NCBI RefSeq assembly: GCF_900113335.1 | Contig: NZ_FOOX01000017.1 | Coordinates: 58,820 to 122,819 of the forward strand | Direction: 5' to 3' | Source: Desulfotruncus arcticus DSM 17038 | GTDB taxonomy: Bacteria; Bacillota; Desulfotomaculia; Desulfotomaculales; Desulfallaceae | Length of the DNA: 64,000 bases | Shown here: positions 20,320-31,310 of the stretch, piece after piece | How the letters are laid out: each line of letters begins with the position of its first letter | Position numbering within the stretch: the stretch's first letter is position 1 | Translations under genes and position numbers: made by a program | Notes under the pieces: generated by a model | What the model was told of the DNA's origin: nothing | Seen by the model: only the letters and a program-made list of their open reading frames with translations | Databases searched by the model: none

Positions 20320-22407
20320 TTACTTATTTTGTACAACCAATTTACTTAAATCTGCTACCCTACCAATGAAATCAGCTATATTTTTTAACAGCGCCAACCT
20401 GTTATCCCTGATCCGCGGATCTTCAACCATTACCATAACATCCTCAAAGAATCGATCAACCGGTTTTTGCAGTTCCGCAATCAATGAAAAGGCCGTGTTA
20501 TACTCCCGCGCTTGGCAGCTATCTCCGGCTGCTTTTGATACTTGATGAAAAGCGGCATAAAGCTCTCTTTCAACTTCTGTCTCAAACAACGCCGGGGCCA
20601 CCTGATCGCTCTCGGTCTTTTTGCTTAAATTATAGGCCCGGGTAAAAGCAGTTAACAGCGCCTCGAAAGCCGGTTCGGACCGGAACTGCTCCAAAGCCTT
20701 TCCCCGCAGCCAGGTATCGTAAGCTGCATCGTAACCGGGGGCAAGAACAGCATCAACCGTATCATAGGAAAGCCCGCGCTCAATGAACAAAACCCGCAAC
20801 CGCTGTTTGAAAAATTCACCAAGTTCTGAGATAACCTGATCCACGCCAAGTTTCATTTTCACCCGGTCCGCATAGTTATTATAAGCCTGTTCGATCATCT
20901 CAGCTAATGACAGCGTCAGGCCGGCGTCAAGAATGATATGACATATTCCCAAGGCCTGTCGTCTTAATGCATACGGGTCTTGTGAGCCGGTAGGCTGAAT
21001 GCCGACACCGAAACAACCCACCAGTGTATCCAGCTTATCAGCAATACTTAAAATTTTGCCCGGCAGCGTATCAGGCAGGTCATCTCCGGCAAATCTGGGC
21101 AGATAATGCTCATAGATTGCCAGCGCAACCCCTTCCGGTTCGTTGAAGCGACGCGCATACTCTCTGCCCATGATTCCCTGCAGTTCAGGAAATTCATAAA
21201 CCATATTGGTCAGCAAATCCGCCTTGGCCAGGCGGGCGGCCCTGAGCAAGTTGGACCGTTCTTCAGGAGGCGCTCCAAGCCGGCCTCCAATATAATCCGC
21301 CAGGTTGGTTATGCGCTGCACCTTTTCATATATTGTGCCCAGGCTTTCCTGGAAAATGACTTTTTTCAATCTGTCTACCTTATCCTCCAGCGGTGCTTTG
21401 AGATCCTCCTGCCAGAAAAATGCGGCATCCGACAGCCGCGCCCTTAACACTTTTTCATTTCCCGCCCGGACAATATCTACATTTCCGGCACCACCGTTGC
21501 TTACAGCCACAAACAGCGGCAGCAGCCGGTCATCCGAACCACGGACGGGAAAATAGCGCTGGTGCTCCCGCATAGGTGTAATTAAAACTTCCTCGGGCAT
21601 TTCCAGATAACGCCCGTCAAAGCTGCCGCATAGAGCGGTAGGATATTCAACCAGGTTGGTGACCTCATCCAGCAGTTCCTCGTTCGTTTCCGGTCTGCCG
21701 CCCTTTTCGACCGCAGCTTGCTCAATCTGACTGCGAATTTTACTTTTCCGTTGGTCGATGTCAGCCATAACAAAAGCTTCTTCGAGCACCCGGCAATAGG
21801 AACCTGCATCAGTGATTTCCACCTTTCCGTAACTTAAAAAGCGGTGGCCCATGGTGTAGCGGTCCGACCGCAAACCCGCAAACTCAAATTTGACCACATC
21901 TTTTCCATAAAGACAAAGCAGCCAGCGTATGGGCCGGGCAAACCTAACCTCCAGATCGCCCCAGCGCATGGGCTTGGGAAAATGCAGCCCCTCAATTAGG
22001 GCCAGAGCAATGGCCGGCAAAACGGCAAAAGTTTTCCCGCCTTCTTCCTTTTTAAGGGCAAAAACATATTCTACCGGACCTACCGACTTGCGCACCAGGT
22101 CTTCCACCTGCACGCCCTGGCTTTTGGCAAAGCCCTGGGCCGCCCGGGTCGGCTCCCCGGCGGCATTAAAAGCCACCTTTACCGCCGGCCCTTTGGCTTC
22201 CTGGATAAGTGCTTCCTGATCCTCTGCGAGGTCACTAATTAATATTGCTATTCTCCTGGGTGTTCCATAAGTTTTTATTTCCTTATAGGCAATTCTGCTG
22301 TCGCGCAAAGCTTTCCCCGCCAGTTGCCGCATTTGCTCCACAGACGGGGCAATGAAACGTGCCGGCAGCTCTTCCATGCCAATTTCCAATATAAAATCCC
22401 TGGCCAT
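20320..22407 (-). CDS. glyS: Glycyl-tRNA synthetase beta subunit
   Basis: A 695-residue beta subunit of the alpha2-beta2 bacterial glycyl-tRNA synthetase, which binds tRNA-Gly. The N-terminus MARDFILEIGMEELPARFIAP is diagnostic. The HD-like central part and the C-terminal anticodon-binding region (DRFFEDVMVMVEDPRIRDNRLALL) are present at normal length. I chose ATG 22407, one base after the glyQ stop, because GGAGGG lies eight bases upstream; a GTG at 22416 would sit directly on that site. Expression is probably controlled by the T-box ahead of glyQ. Confidence 0.97.
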   Translation of the reverse strand: MARDFILEIGMEELPARFIAPSVEQMRQLAGKALRDSRIAYKEIKTYGTPRRIAILISDLAEDQEALIQEAKGPAVKVAFNAAGEPTRAAQGFAKSQGVQVEDLVRKSVGPVEYVFALKKEEGGKTFAVLPAIALALIEGLHFPKPMRWGDLEVRFARPIRWLLCLYGKDVVKFEFAGLRSDRYTMGHRFLSYGKVEITDAGSYCRVLEEAFVMADIDQRKSKIRSQIEQAAVEKGGRPETNEELLDEVTNLVEYPTALCGSFDGRYLEMPEEVLITPMREHQRYFPVRGSDDRLLPLFVAVSNGGAGNVDIVRAGNEKVLRARLSDAAFFWQEDLKAPLEDKVDRLKKVIFQESLGTIYEKVQRITNLADYIGGRLGAPPEERSNLLRAARLAKADLLTNMVYEFPELQGIMGREYARRFNEPEGVALAIYEHYLPRFAGDDLPDTLPGKILSIADKLDTLVGCFGVGIQPTGSQDPYALRRQALGICHIILDAGLTLSLAEMIEQAYNNYADRVKMKLGVDQVISELGEFFKQRLRVLFIERGLSYDTVDAVLAPGYDAAYDTWLRGKALEQFRSEPAFEALLTAFTRAYNLSKKTESDQVAPALFETEVERELYAAFHQVSKAAGDSCQAREYNTAFSLIAELQKPVDRFFEDVMVMVEDPRIRDNRLALLKNIADFIGRVADLSKLVVQNK

Positions 22408-22408
22408 A

Positions 22409-23287
22409 TCAGGCACCCTCCTTTTTCAGCAGGGGAAAACCCATATTCTCCCTTTGTTCAACGTATTTAACAGCACAAGCCCGGGCCAGATTGCGCACCC
22501 GATGGATAAACCCTGTCCGTTCAGTTACGCTGATAGCCCCCCGGGCATCCAGAAGATTAAATGCATGGGAGCATTTTAAAACATAATCATAAGCCGGCAG
22601 TACCAGGCCCTTTTCTGCTATTCCGACAGCTTCCCGTTCATACATATCAAACAATTGAAATAACATATCCGTATCTGCTGCTTCAAAGTTATAATGGGAA
22701 TATTCAACTTCCCCGCGATGGTGGACTGCACCATATGTAACACCATCAACCCATTCTATGTCAAATACACTGTCTTTCTCCTGAATGTACATGGCCAGCC
22801 GCTCAAGCCCGTAGGTAATTTCCGCGCTTACCGGCCGGCAGTCAATGCCGCCGCACTGTTGAAAATAAGTGAACTGGGTAATTTCCATGCCATCCAGCCA
22901 AACCTCCCACCCCAGGCCCCAGGCCCCAAGGGTTGGTGATTCCCAGTTATCTTCCACAAACCGGATATCATGTTTATCCGGGTCAATACCGATGGCTTTC
23001 AGACTTTGCAGATATACCTCCAGCACATCATCCGGTGATGGCTTTAAAATAACTTGAAACTGATAGTAATGCTGCAGCCGGTTGGGGTTTTCTCCGTACC
23101 TGCCGTCGGTGGGCCGGCGCGATGGTTCAACGTATGCCACCCGCCAGGGTTCGGGCCCTAAAGCTCGCAAAAAAGTGGCTGGATTCATTGTCCCGGCGCC
23201 TTTTTCAACATCGTAAGGCTGCTGAATGATGCAATTCTGTTTGGCCCAGAAGGTATTAAGAGTTAATATCAGCTCCTGGAAGTTCAT
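22409..23287 (-). CDS. glyQ: Glycyl-tRNA synthetase alpha subunit
   Basis: A 292-residue catalytic subunit that activates glycine and charges tRNA-Gly. Class II motifs are visible in [38 protein letters not shown] and the glycine pocket [21 protein letters not shown]. Normal length. GGGAGG lies ten bases before the ATG. It is preceded by a T-box leader with its own promoter and followed by glyS one base later. Confidence 0.98.
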   Translation of the reverse strand: MNFQELILTLNTFWAKQNCIIQQPYDVEKGAGTMNPATFLRALGPEPWRVAYVEPSRRPTDGRYGENPNRLQHYYQFQVILKPSPDDVLEVYLQSLKAIGIDPDKHDIRFVEDNWESPTLGAWGLGWEVWLDGMEITQFTYFQQCGGIDCRPVSAEITYGLERLAMYIQEKDSVFDIEWVDGVTYGAVHHRGEVEYSHYNFEAADTDMLFQLFDMYEREAVGIAEKGLVLPAYDYVLKCSHAFNLLDARGAISVTERTGFIHRVRNLARACAVKYVEQRENMGFPLLKKEGA

Positions 23288-23310
23288 GATTTACCAACCT
23301 CCCTTAAAAA

Positions 23311-23573
23311 ATAATAAAAAAACACAAAACCTCCCGCCCCGGCAACAGCCAGGGACGGGAGGCATATTCCCGCGGTTCCACCCTGTTTGGCTGCCCAGTC
23401 CGGCAGCCCACTCTTTTTTGCAGGTTTTACTGACCGCATATATGACGGTTTTCCTCCTGCAGCTCGGGAACCCCTTTCACCGGGGCAATCCACCGGCTCA
23501 CACCAACCGCCGGCTCTCTGACAGAAATTCTTCCCGGGTACTCTTTCCCTCATCGCCTAAAAATATTTAGATG
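23311..23573 (-). promoter_or_regulatory. T-box leader for glyQS
   Basis: The minus-strand leader has the T-box core GGGTGGAACCGCGG (about 23369-23383). A terminator follows: GCCTCCCGTCCC pairs with GGGGCGGGAGG at 23330-23363, then TTTTGTGTTTTTTT. Stem I landmarks upstream are CAGAGAG, a GTTGGTG apical motif and the GAGGGAAAGAGTA start. Uncharged tRNA-Gly should stabilise the antiterminator and raise glyQS expression. A specifier of the GGN type is expected near GAAAGGGG, but I could not fix it. The leader fills the 332-base gap upstream of glyQ. Confidence 0.88.
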
Positions 23574-23581
23574 ACAAAACA

Positions 23582-23610
23582 AATTTATCAAATTTAATCT
23601 GTAAAGTCAA
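23582..23610 (-). promoter_or_regulatory. Promoter of the glyQS T-box transcript
   Basis: Minus-strand TTGACT (23610-23605), 17-base spacer, TAAATT (23587-23582), placing transcription start just before stem I. Confidence 0.7.
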
Positions 23611-23619
23611 ATAAAAAGC

Positions 23620-24081
23620 TTATTGCAAGCTGTCTTTGTCAAATTGAAAAGTTTCTGCGCCTGATTCGTTTTTATCAACTTTAACTTCAGGGTCTTTATC
23701 TTTACGCTCAAACTCAAGTGTATATTTTTTGGCCATGGCCGTAACAGTTCCCAAGGCGCCAAGTACCGCCAATTCACTGCTAGCCAGAGCAGCCAGTAAT
23801 CCCACCGCGCCTACTGAAGCGGGCACTTCAAAAACTGTCCTGTCTCCCTGTTTGACTTTTATTCTGGTCTCCTGACCACGATGCAGAATGGACTTCAAAT
23901 TCTCCAAAAGATCCTGTCCACGGCATTGTATTCTTTCGGTAAACTGCTGATCTTTTTCTTCCAGGTTCATTAACGCCTGAACGACATCTCCTCCTGCTTC
24001 ATCCAGCGCCTTTTTGGCCTCTCTGTAGGTTACGCCTATTCTAGCCCTTATCAGATCAATGTTCTCCAATTCATTGCTCAC
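23620..24081 (-). CDS. UBA-like/DUF4342 domain protein
   Basis: A 153-residue protein. Residues 6-42 (IDLIRARIGVTYREAKKALDEAGGDVVQALMNL, given here in parts: VTYREAKKALDEAGG and DVVQALMNL) resemble the UBA/TS-N fold of elongation factor Ts. Residues 55-125 match DUF4342, with a glycine/alanine-rich hydrophobic stretch (PASVGAVGLLAALAS) that could insert in a membrane. The charged tail has no recognised domain. The start is GTG with AAGGGGG seven bases upstream. The function is unknown. It lies between recO and the glyQS leader. Confidence 0.75.
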   Translation of the reverse strand: MSNELENIDLIRARIGVTYREAKKALDEAGGDVVQALMNLEEKDQQFTERIQCRGQDLLENLKSILHRGQETRIKVKQGDRTVFEVPASVGAVGLLAALASSELAVLGALGTVTAMAKKYTLEFERKDKDPEVKVDKNESGAETFQFDKDSLQ

Positions 24082-24101
24082 GAAATTACCCCCTTTAGTC
24101 C

Positions 24102-24130
24102 GGCGGGCGGACAGAGCCGTCCAACCCTAC
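24102..24130. repeat. GC-rich palindromic repeat, copy 2
   Basis: GGGCGGACAGAGCCGTCC followed by CCTAC matches copy 1 at 14353-14380 apart from a few substitutions, one of which weakens the right arm. It is located between recO and the DUF4342 gene. Confidence 0.7.
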
Positions 24131-24190
24131 GGCTTTAAACTGAATAGCTACAGATAATTTAACCTTATCTGCACTTGTTTTATACATTTA

Positions 24191-24946
24191 TCAGGGCTTG
24201 TAATCCCGGACTTTTTCCATGAATTCCAATGGGCCGGAACGTCTTTCCGTAAGCCATTTTAAATATTCAGTCATAATTAGTTTAATTTGAGCTCCTGCTT
24301 GCCGGGTAATACGTATTCTTTCAACCGTAACCAGTTCCCAGTTCAGCAGCGCTTTTAGCACCGAAACCGCTTCCCCGCCGCAGAAACAGTCCGCTGTGCC
24401 GGGTGTCCTGCAATTCCGGCAGACAAGGCCGCCTGCCCCGGGACTAAAGTAGCTGTTCGGGCTTAAATTAGTTTCACCGCAATTCGTGCAACTATCCAGG
24501 TGGGGTAAATAGCCAAGCAATGAAACCAGCCGTAATTCAAAGCTTCTGATCGCCAATTCAGGTTTTTTCGTCTTTTCAAGTACTCTTAGAATGCCGAGCA
24601 GCAAACTGAATATATGCTGATCGGGCTCACCGTCCGCAGTCAGCCGGTCAACCAGTCCGGTTGCGTGCCCGGCATAGCTCATTAGGTCCAGGTCGGCCCA
24701 TAGAGCGGGGAAAATTTCGCGCCCCTCACATTGGCTAACGCTGTCAAGCTCCCTGCCCCGGCGCAGCAAAAAATCAGTATGACAAAAAGGCTGCACAGCA
24801 CCCCTTTTTTTACTGGTGGGTTTGGCAACACCATGGGCAACAGCCCTCACTTTTCCCTTTTCCCGGGTATAAAGGGTCAGGACACGGTGTGCATCGCGCA
24901 TTTCGTATGAGTTTAAAACAATAGCCTGTACCCTGTACAGTTGCAT
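24191..24946 (-). CDS. recO: DNA repair protein RecO
   Basis: A 251-residue recombination mediator that helps load RecA on SSB-coated DNA in the RecFOR pathway. The N-terminal OB-fold begins QLYRVQAIVLNSYEMRDAHR. A helical middle follows, and a zinc site (CTNC and CRNC) lies near residue 155-185. The ATG at 24946 is preferred because GGGAGGAG precedes it; an in-frame codon ten residues upstream lacks such a site. In many Firmicutes recO follows era; here ubiX and corA separate them. Confidence 0.94.
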   Translation of the reverse strand: MQLYRVQAIVLNSYEMRDAHRVLTLYTREKGKVRAVAHGVAKPTSKKRGAVQPFCHTDFLLRRGRELDSVSQCEGREIFPALWADLDLMSYAGHATGLVDRLTADGEPDQHIFSLLLGILRVLEKTKKPELAIRSFELRLVSLLGYLPHLDSCTNCGETNLSPNSYFSPGAGGLVCRNCRTPGTADCFCGGEAVSVLKALLNWELVTVERIRITRQAGAQIKLIMTEYLKWLTERRSGPLEFMEKVRDYKP

Positions 24947-25125
24947 AAATACTCCTCCCGGCGGACAGACACCCATGCCGCTAAACGCGGCGCCAGCATT
25001 TTTTTCCAGGCAGACCGGCGGTAATCCCGCACCAAAAGTTATCCGAACAAAAAGATCCCCGACAGGGGGGGAATTATTTTATCTGTGTTGAAACAGTTTA
25101 TTATCAAACCCACAGGAGGAAAGCA

Positions 25126-25686
25126 ATGCGTATTGTTACAGCAATCACAGGCGCCACCGGCGCTGTTTACGGTATTACCCTGGTTCGGGAACTGGCCCGG
25201 GCAGGAGTGGAAACCCATTTAGTGTATAGCAACTGGGGCCGGCGAACAATAGAAATTGAAACAGGCTATAAATTAAAAGATATCAATGCCCTGGCCGCCG
25301 CAGTTTATCAAATTGATGATCTTGCAGCGGCAATCTCCAGCGGTTCCTTTAAACACCAGGGTATGGTTATTGCCCCCTGCAGCATGAAAACACTTTCCGC
25401 CGTAGCCAATGGCTACACGGATAATCTGATCAGCAGAGCAGCCGACGTTACTTTAAAGGAAAAACGCAGGTTAGTCCTGCTGCCCAGAGAAACACCCCTG
25501 CATGAAATCCACCTGGCCAACATGCTCAGGCTGGCCCGGGCCGGAGCAGTTATCATGCCTCCTGTACCGGCTTTTTACAATCGTCCTTCCACTATTACGG
25601 ATCTGGTGCTCCAAACAGTAGGCAGGGTGATGGATCTGCTGGGAATAGATCATAACCTGACTCCCCGTTGGAAGGGACTGGATTAA
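25126..25686 (+). CDS. ubiX: Flavin prenyltransferase UbiX
   Basis: A 186-residue enzyme that adds dimethylallyl phosphate to FMN, making the prenylated flavin used by UbiD-type decarboxylases. The N-terminal nucleotide fold ITGATGAVYGITLVREL, the segment VIAPCSMKTLSAVANGYTDNL and the signature LVLLPRETPLHEIHL are diagnostic. CAGGAGG lies before the ATG. This is one of few plus-strand genes; its stop overlaps the convergent corA stop by four bases. No ubiD is nearby, so its partner must be elsewhere. Confidence 0.95.
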   Translation: MRIVTAITGATGAVYGITLVRELARAGVETHLVYSNWGRRTIEIETGYKLKDINALAAAVYQIDDLAAAISSGSFKHQGMVIAPCSMKTLSAVANGYTDNLISRAADVTLKEKRRLVLLPRETPLHEIHLANMLRLARAGAVIMPPVPAFYNRPSTITDLVLQTVGRVMDLLGIDHNLTPRWKGLD

Positions 25687-26654
25687 ATCCACTTTTTCAT
25701 TTTAAAGATTAAAAACATCCATACGGTAATCACGAGCAAACCGGCGGTAATAGCCACCGTTGCCCAAACCGTCTCCTGCTCCGGTAAAGGCACGTTCATA
25801 CCAAAGAAGCCGGTAATAAAGGTCAGCGGCATAAAAACAGTTGATATGAGGGTAAGGATCCTAATTGTTTCGTTGGTTCTGGCACTGATAATTGAATAAT
25901 ACGTTTCCAGTGCGCCATCCAGCAAATCCCGGAGGCTTTCAATGGTGTCGATGATTCGTTCAATATGGTCTATCAGGTCCAGGAAATACGGTTCACTTTC
26001 TTTGGAAACCTGGAACATAAATTGCCCGTTCATGCTGGTGAACATTCGCTTTAAAGGGTGAATGGCCCGCCGCATGGATAGCAGCGTTCTTTTCAACGCC
26101 AGGAATTCCTCTGTAATTTCTTTACTGGGTTGCTCGTAAAGCTGATCTTCCAGTTCATCAACCCGCTGGTCGATGCGGTCAAGAATTGGAAAATACTCGT
26201 CAGTAATTCCATCAAATATGTGGTATAAAAACATATCTGATCCATTTTCCATGTGTTTGGTGATATTGGTCAGGCATTCCCTGGCCAACCGGCCCAGTAT
26301 GGGCAGGTTCCTGCGATGAACGGTGACCACATAATTAGAGCTCAGAAAAACGTTGAGCTGCTCAGGCGTAATTTCTTCGTCGCTGTCTTCCTTATAGCGC
26401 AGCGCGTGCAGCATAAAAAAATAATATTTATCATAGGTGTCTATTTTGGCCCTCGGGCTGTGCTGCAGGCAGTCCTCAACAGCAAGATAATGAAAATCAA
26501 ATACCTTGGCCAGGTGACTTAATTCTTTTTCGTCCTTAAAGTCGTATAAATCCACCCAGAGTAAGTCATCTTCGTGTTGAATCAAATTAAGGGACAAATC
26601 CACATCATGCAATAATTTTCTCTGGGTGGCACTGTAAAAATATGTTTTGATCAA
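25683..26654 (-). CDS. corA: CorA family magnesium transporter
   Basis: A 323-residue CorA-type divalent-cation channel. The large cytoplasmic domain and long helix precede two C-terminal membrane helices. The signature GMN lies in TGFFGMNVPLPEQE, between the helices as expected. I prefer TTG 26654 (MIKTYFYS) because GGAGGTG lies six bases upstream; the ATG at 26669 would place the ribosome site inside the gene. An M-box riboswitch precedes it, supporting magnesium as substrate. Confidence 0.95.
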   Translation of the reverse strand: MIKTYFYSATQRKLLHDVDLSLNLIQHEDDLLWVDLYDFKDEKELSHLAKVFDFHYLAVEDCLQHSPRAKIDTYDKYYFFMLHALRYKEDSDEEITPEQLNVFLSSNYVVTVHRRNLPILGRLARECLTNITKHMENGSDMFLYHIFDGITDEYFPILDRIDQRVDELEDQLYEQPSKEITEEFLALKRTLLSMRRAIHPLKRMFTSMNGQFMFQVSKESEPYFLDLIDHIERIIDTIESLRDLLDGALETYYSIISARTNETIRILTLISTVFMPLTFITGFFGMNVPLPEQETVWATVAITAGLLVITVWMFLIFKMKKWI

Positions 26655-26754
26655 CCGGGTCACCTCCATGAAAGTTTTGTAACAAATAATTTAAGTTAAT
26701 GTTCCGGCATCGTCGATTTGGTATTTCTTCCATGTAAGTCACCCCTTTCGCCGA

Positions 26755-26793
26755 CAATATAAAAGGCCTTCAATTGCATGTAAAATGAAGACC
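26755..26793 (-). terminator. Expression-platform terminator of the M-box
   Basis: Minus-strand GGTCTTCA (26793-26786) pairs with TGAAGGCC (26772-26765), then TTTTATATT follows. The terminator lies between the aptamer and corA and probably forms when magnesium is bound. Confidence 0.75.
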
Positions 26794-26804
26794 ATAAATT
26801 TATT

Positions 26805-26979
26805 ACGTCTTCAGTCGTGCAAGCTTTGGCTCTGTACAGCTAGAGAAATTATTTCTCAGCCACGTTAAGTAAAACCTTAATTCGGCAATACCTGTTAACC
26901 CGTTACTGTCTCTCGACATTTCCGGGCAGCGGCCTGTGTCTGTACAGTAGCCTCACCTAACGAAGATTTAGTTGTCTTA
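26805..26979 (-). promoter_or_regulatory. M-box (ykoK) magnesium riboswitch
   Basis: The minus strand carries M-box landmarks in order: GTTAGGTGAGGCTACTGTAC, CGCTGCCCGGAAATGTCG, AGAGACAGTAACGGGTTAAC, AAGGTTTTACTTAACGTGGC, CAGAGCCAAAGCTTGCACGA and CTGAAGACG. The family senses Mg2+ and controls Mg transporters; corA is 150 bases downstream. Together with its promoter and terminator it fills the 373-base gap 26655-27027. Confidence 0.92.
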
Positions 26980-26985
26980 AATACA

Positions 26986-27014
26986 ATAATATTACTTGCA
27001 TTTTTTAAAGTCAA
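26986..27014 (-). promoter_or_regulatory. Promoter of the corA transcript
   Basis: Minus-strand TTGACT (27014-27009), a 17-base spacer and TATTAT (26991-26986), just upstream of the M-box aptamer. Confidence 0.75.
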
Positions 27015-27027
27015 ATCAATGTTTGCT

Positions 27028-28707
<1,680 letters not shown>

Positions 28708-28713
28708 GCCACA

Positions 28714-29175
28714 TCACCCTTCCAGCAAAAGCACCCGGTTCAGTATCTGCTCCTCCTTTTCCCGCATTACTTTTTTTTCAGTATCGGTCCCATGGTCGTA
28801 GCCCAGCAGATGCAATACACCATGCACGGTAAGATAAGCAATTTCCCTGGTTAGCCCGTGACCGTATTCTTCAGCCTGCTGGAGTGCCCTTTCCAATGAG
28901 ATCACAATATCCCCCAGCATAATTGAATCGCTGCCGTCCTGCAGCGGCTCACCCTCCAGCATGGAAAAGCTGAGCACGTCTGTTGGTCCGTCTATATTGC
29001 GGTATTGTTTATTCAGGTCTGCTATATATTCGTTATCGGTAAAAACAAGGCCAACCTCAGCAGCCTGATACTTTACATGGTCAGCCAGAGCTGTCTCCAC
29101 CACCCGGGTAAGCAAGCCAATCAGCTCCTCATTAACCGGAAGCTTTTCCTGTAAATTACTAACGACCAGTGGCAC
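28714..29175 (-). CDS. ybeY: Endoribonuclease YbeY
   Basis: A 153-residue metal-dependent RNase needed for 16S rRNA 3' maturation and ribosome quality control. The zinc-binding HGVLHLLGYDH (H-x3-H-x5-H) is intact, and GPTDVLSFSM is also typical. Normal length. It overlaps the end of pgpH by 17 bases. Confidence 0.96.
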   Translation of the reverse strand: MPLVVSNLQEKLPVNEELIGLLTRVVETALADHVKYQAAEVGLVFTDNEYIADLNKQYRNIDGPTDVLSFSMLEGEPLQDGSDSIMLGDIVISLERALQQAEEYGHGLTREIAYLTVHGVLHLLGYDHGTDTEKKVMREKEEQILNRVLLLEG

Positions 29176-31306
29176 GCTTTTTCTTTCTCCTTTCCATTTC
29201 CTTGGTCATATCAGGATATTCTATCCTGTTATGGAATATGCCTGAAAGCATTCTAATAAAAGTCGCAGCGATTGCGTCCAGGTCCTTGAGGGTCAGGTCG
29301 CTTTCATCCAGCTGGCCATCCATTAGCTTGTCCTTGATAATTTTGCGCACTACCCCTTCAATACGCTCGGGCGTTCCGTTTTGCAACGACCTGACCGCGG
29401 CTTCCACCGCATCGGCCAACATTACAATAGCTGCTTCCTTGGTTTGGGGCTTGGGCCCTTCATACCGGAATTCATCTTCGGTAACACTTTCATTTTTATT
29501 ATTCTCCACAGCCTTGTGGTAAAAAAAGCTGCATAAACTATTTCCATGGTGCTGCTCGATGACATCAGTTATCCCCTGGGGCAGCTTGTTTTCCCGGGCC
29601 AGTTCCACGCCGTCTTTAACATGGGATGTAAGAATCAGGGTACTTAATGTTGGTGCTATCTTATCATGCGGGTTGTCACCCATTTGATTCTCTATAAAAA
29701 AGTAAGGTCTTTTCATTTTACCAATATCGTGATAATATGCCGCCACTCTGACCAGCAGCGAATCCCCTCCCACGGCATCCGCTGCGGATTCCGCCAGATT
29801 ACCCACCAGGAGACTGTGGTGGTAGGTTCCCGGAGCTTCAATCTGCAGGCGCCGCAGCAGCGGATTCCCAGGATTGGACAGCTCTAAAAGGCGGACCGAT
29901 GACGTTATACCAAAAGAGCTTTCCAAGTAAGGCACTGCGCCATTGGTTAAAACTGATGAGAGAATACCGTTTAAAGAGCCCAGAATCAAACTGGAAGATA
30001 TGGTTAATCCCAATGGGGTCCCGCTGATCAGCCCCATGGAGAAAATTGCCAAAATATTCGCCGCGCCGGTGTAAAAACCCGCTCTGGCCATATCGCTGCG
30101 CTGGCTCAGCTTGCTCACACCATACACACCGGTGATACCGCCAATCAAGGCTACTACAGCAAATCTGATTTGCCCCCCGGTCATTAAAGCCAGCAGAAAA
30201 CTAATTACCGCCACAACGAGCACCGCTAACCGGGAATCAAGCAAAATAGCGATTAGCATTCCCGCGGCGGCAATAGGCGCCAGGTAGCCGAATAAGGCGG
30301 CAAAACCGGGCCACTGGCTTAAATTTATGGCTATTATAGCTTTAGATACCCCCAGGGTGATAAAAACAATTAACCCCAAAAGATAGAGATGACCGGCGCT
30401 CTTATATATTTCCCGGTTTTGTTGGTACAGATAAAAAAGCACCACCACCATTAAAAGCGCCACCAGCAAGGCCGAACCCAATATTGACGAGACAGGAAGA
30501 ACCGGGCGGGAAAGGCCTAACGCCTCAAGTTTGGTAATATGTTCCTCGGTTACAATTTCACCTTCCCCGATGATCTTTTCCCCTTCTTTAATGGAAACCA
30601 TTACCGGGGGAACGGCTTCCCTGGCAGCCTGCTGCAAGCGTCTGGTCTCATCAGGATCGTCAAATTTATTGGGGCGCAGGTAGTTTTTGATCATATCGGA
30701 ACCAACAGAGTTATATGGAGTTTCCAGCTGCAAATTGGGTATTTGACCAACCAGCTTGTCCTCAACTTCTGTCGTGTTCTCCTGGGTAACGCCCTCATCC
30801 ATAGCTTGTGAAACAAGCCCGGTTATACCGGTCTCCAGCTTTCTTAAAATATCAGAGTTGGGACGGGCCAGTATTTTTAATGTGCTGTTTGATATACTAA
30901 ACGGTATGGTTTCCTTTAATTTACTGATTTTTTGATCTTCATCCAGGCTTTCGTCTGTTTGTATTTTATCTATGTCCGCAATTAGATTGGAAATATTTTT
31001 TTGCACATCAATACTGACCTGCGGGTCAATAATATACTGTTTTTCAACCTGAGCCGCGGCAATATTTCTTGCTTCCGTGGTTTTGTTTTTATCCTCATAC
31101 GTAACACTGCGCGGCGCAAATACATTTGTTGGTGAAACCTGGCCAACCATAAGGTTAATTCTTTGGGGCATAAATTCAACCGAAATTAATAATGTCAGTG
31201 CAACAAAAAAAACGAAAGCGGCCAAGCCGCGCCGAACTTTTCTTCTTCCGGCCAAATTGAAGAATACTTGCGCTATCTTCGCCCGAACCTTTGCCAGAGG
31301 AAGCAT
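29159..31306 (-). CDS. pgpH: 7TM-HD cyclic-di-AMP phosphodiesterase PgpH
   Basis: A 715-residue membrane protein. A first helix (about 28-46) is followed by a long extracytoplasmic domain, seven helices (about 280-480) and a cytoplasmic HD domain. His526 and Asp527 in AAYYHDIGKMKRPYFF are the HD pair; EQHHGNSLCSFFY adds metal ligands. Family members hydrolyse c-di-AMP. The order phoH-pgpH-ybeY-dgkA-cdd-era matches Bacillus (yqfF region). It starts four bases after the phoH stop. Confidence 0.93.
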   Translation of the reverse strand: MLPLAKVRAKIAQVFFNLAGRRKVRRGLAAFVFFVALTLLISVEFMPQRINLMVGQVSPTNVFAPRSVTYEDKNKTTEARNIAAAQVEKQYIIDPQVSIDVQKNISNLIADIDKIQTDESLDEDQKISKLKETIPFSISNSTLKILARPNSDILRKLETGITGLVSQAMDEGVTQENTTEVEDKLVGQIPNLQLETPYNSVGSDMIKNYLRPNKFDDPDETRRLQQAAREAVPPVMVSIKEGEKIIGEGEIVTEEHITKLEALGLSRPVLPVSSILGSALLVALLMVVVLFYLYQQNREIYKSAGHLYLLGLIVFITLGVSKAIIAINLSQWPGFAALFGYLAPIAAAGMLIAILLDSRLAVLVVAVISFLLALMTGGQIRFAVVALIGGITGVYGVSKLSQRSDMARAGFYTGAANILAIFSMGLISGTPLGLTISSSLILGSLNGILSSVLTNGAVPYLESSFGITSSVRLLELSNPGNPLLRRLQIEAPGTYHHSLLVGNLAESAADAVGGDSLLVRVAAYYHDIGKMKRPYFFIENQMGDNPHDKIAPTLSTLILTSHVKDGVELARENKLPQGITDVIEQHHGNSLCSFFYHKAVENNKNESVTEDEFRYEGPKPQTKEAAIVMLADAVEAAVRSLQNGTPERIEGVVRKIIKDKLMDGQLDESDLTLKDLDAIAATFIRMLSGIFHNRIEYPDMTKEMERRKKKRATGR

Positions 31307-31310
31307 TTAA

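Noticed and set aside
23284..23553. Open frame of 89 codons upstream of glyQ
   Set aside because: It runs through the T-box stems and terminator; no protein-like features.
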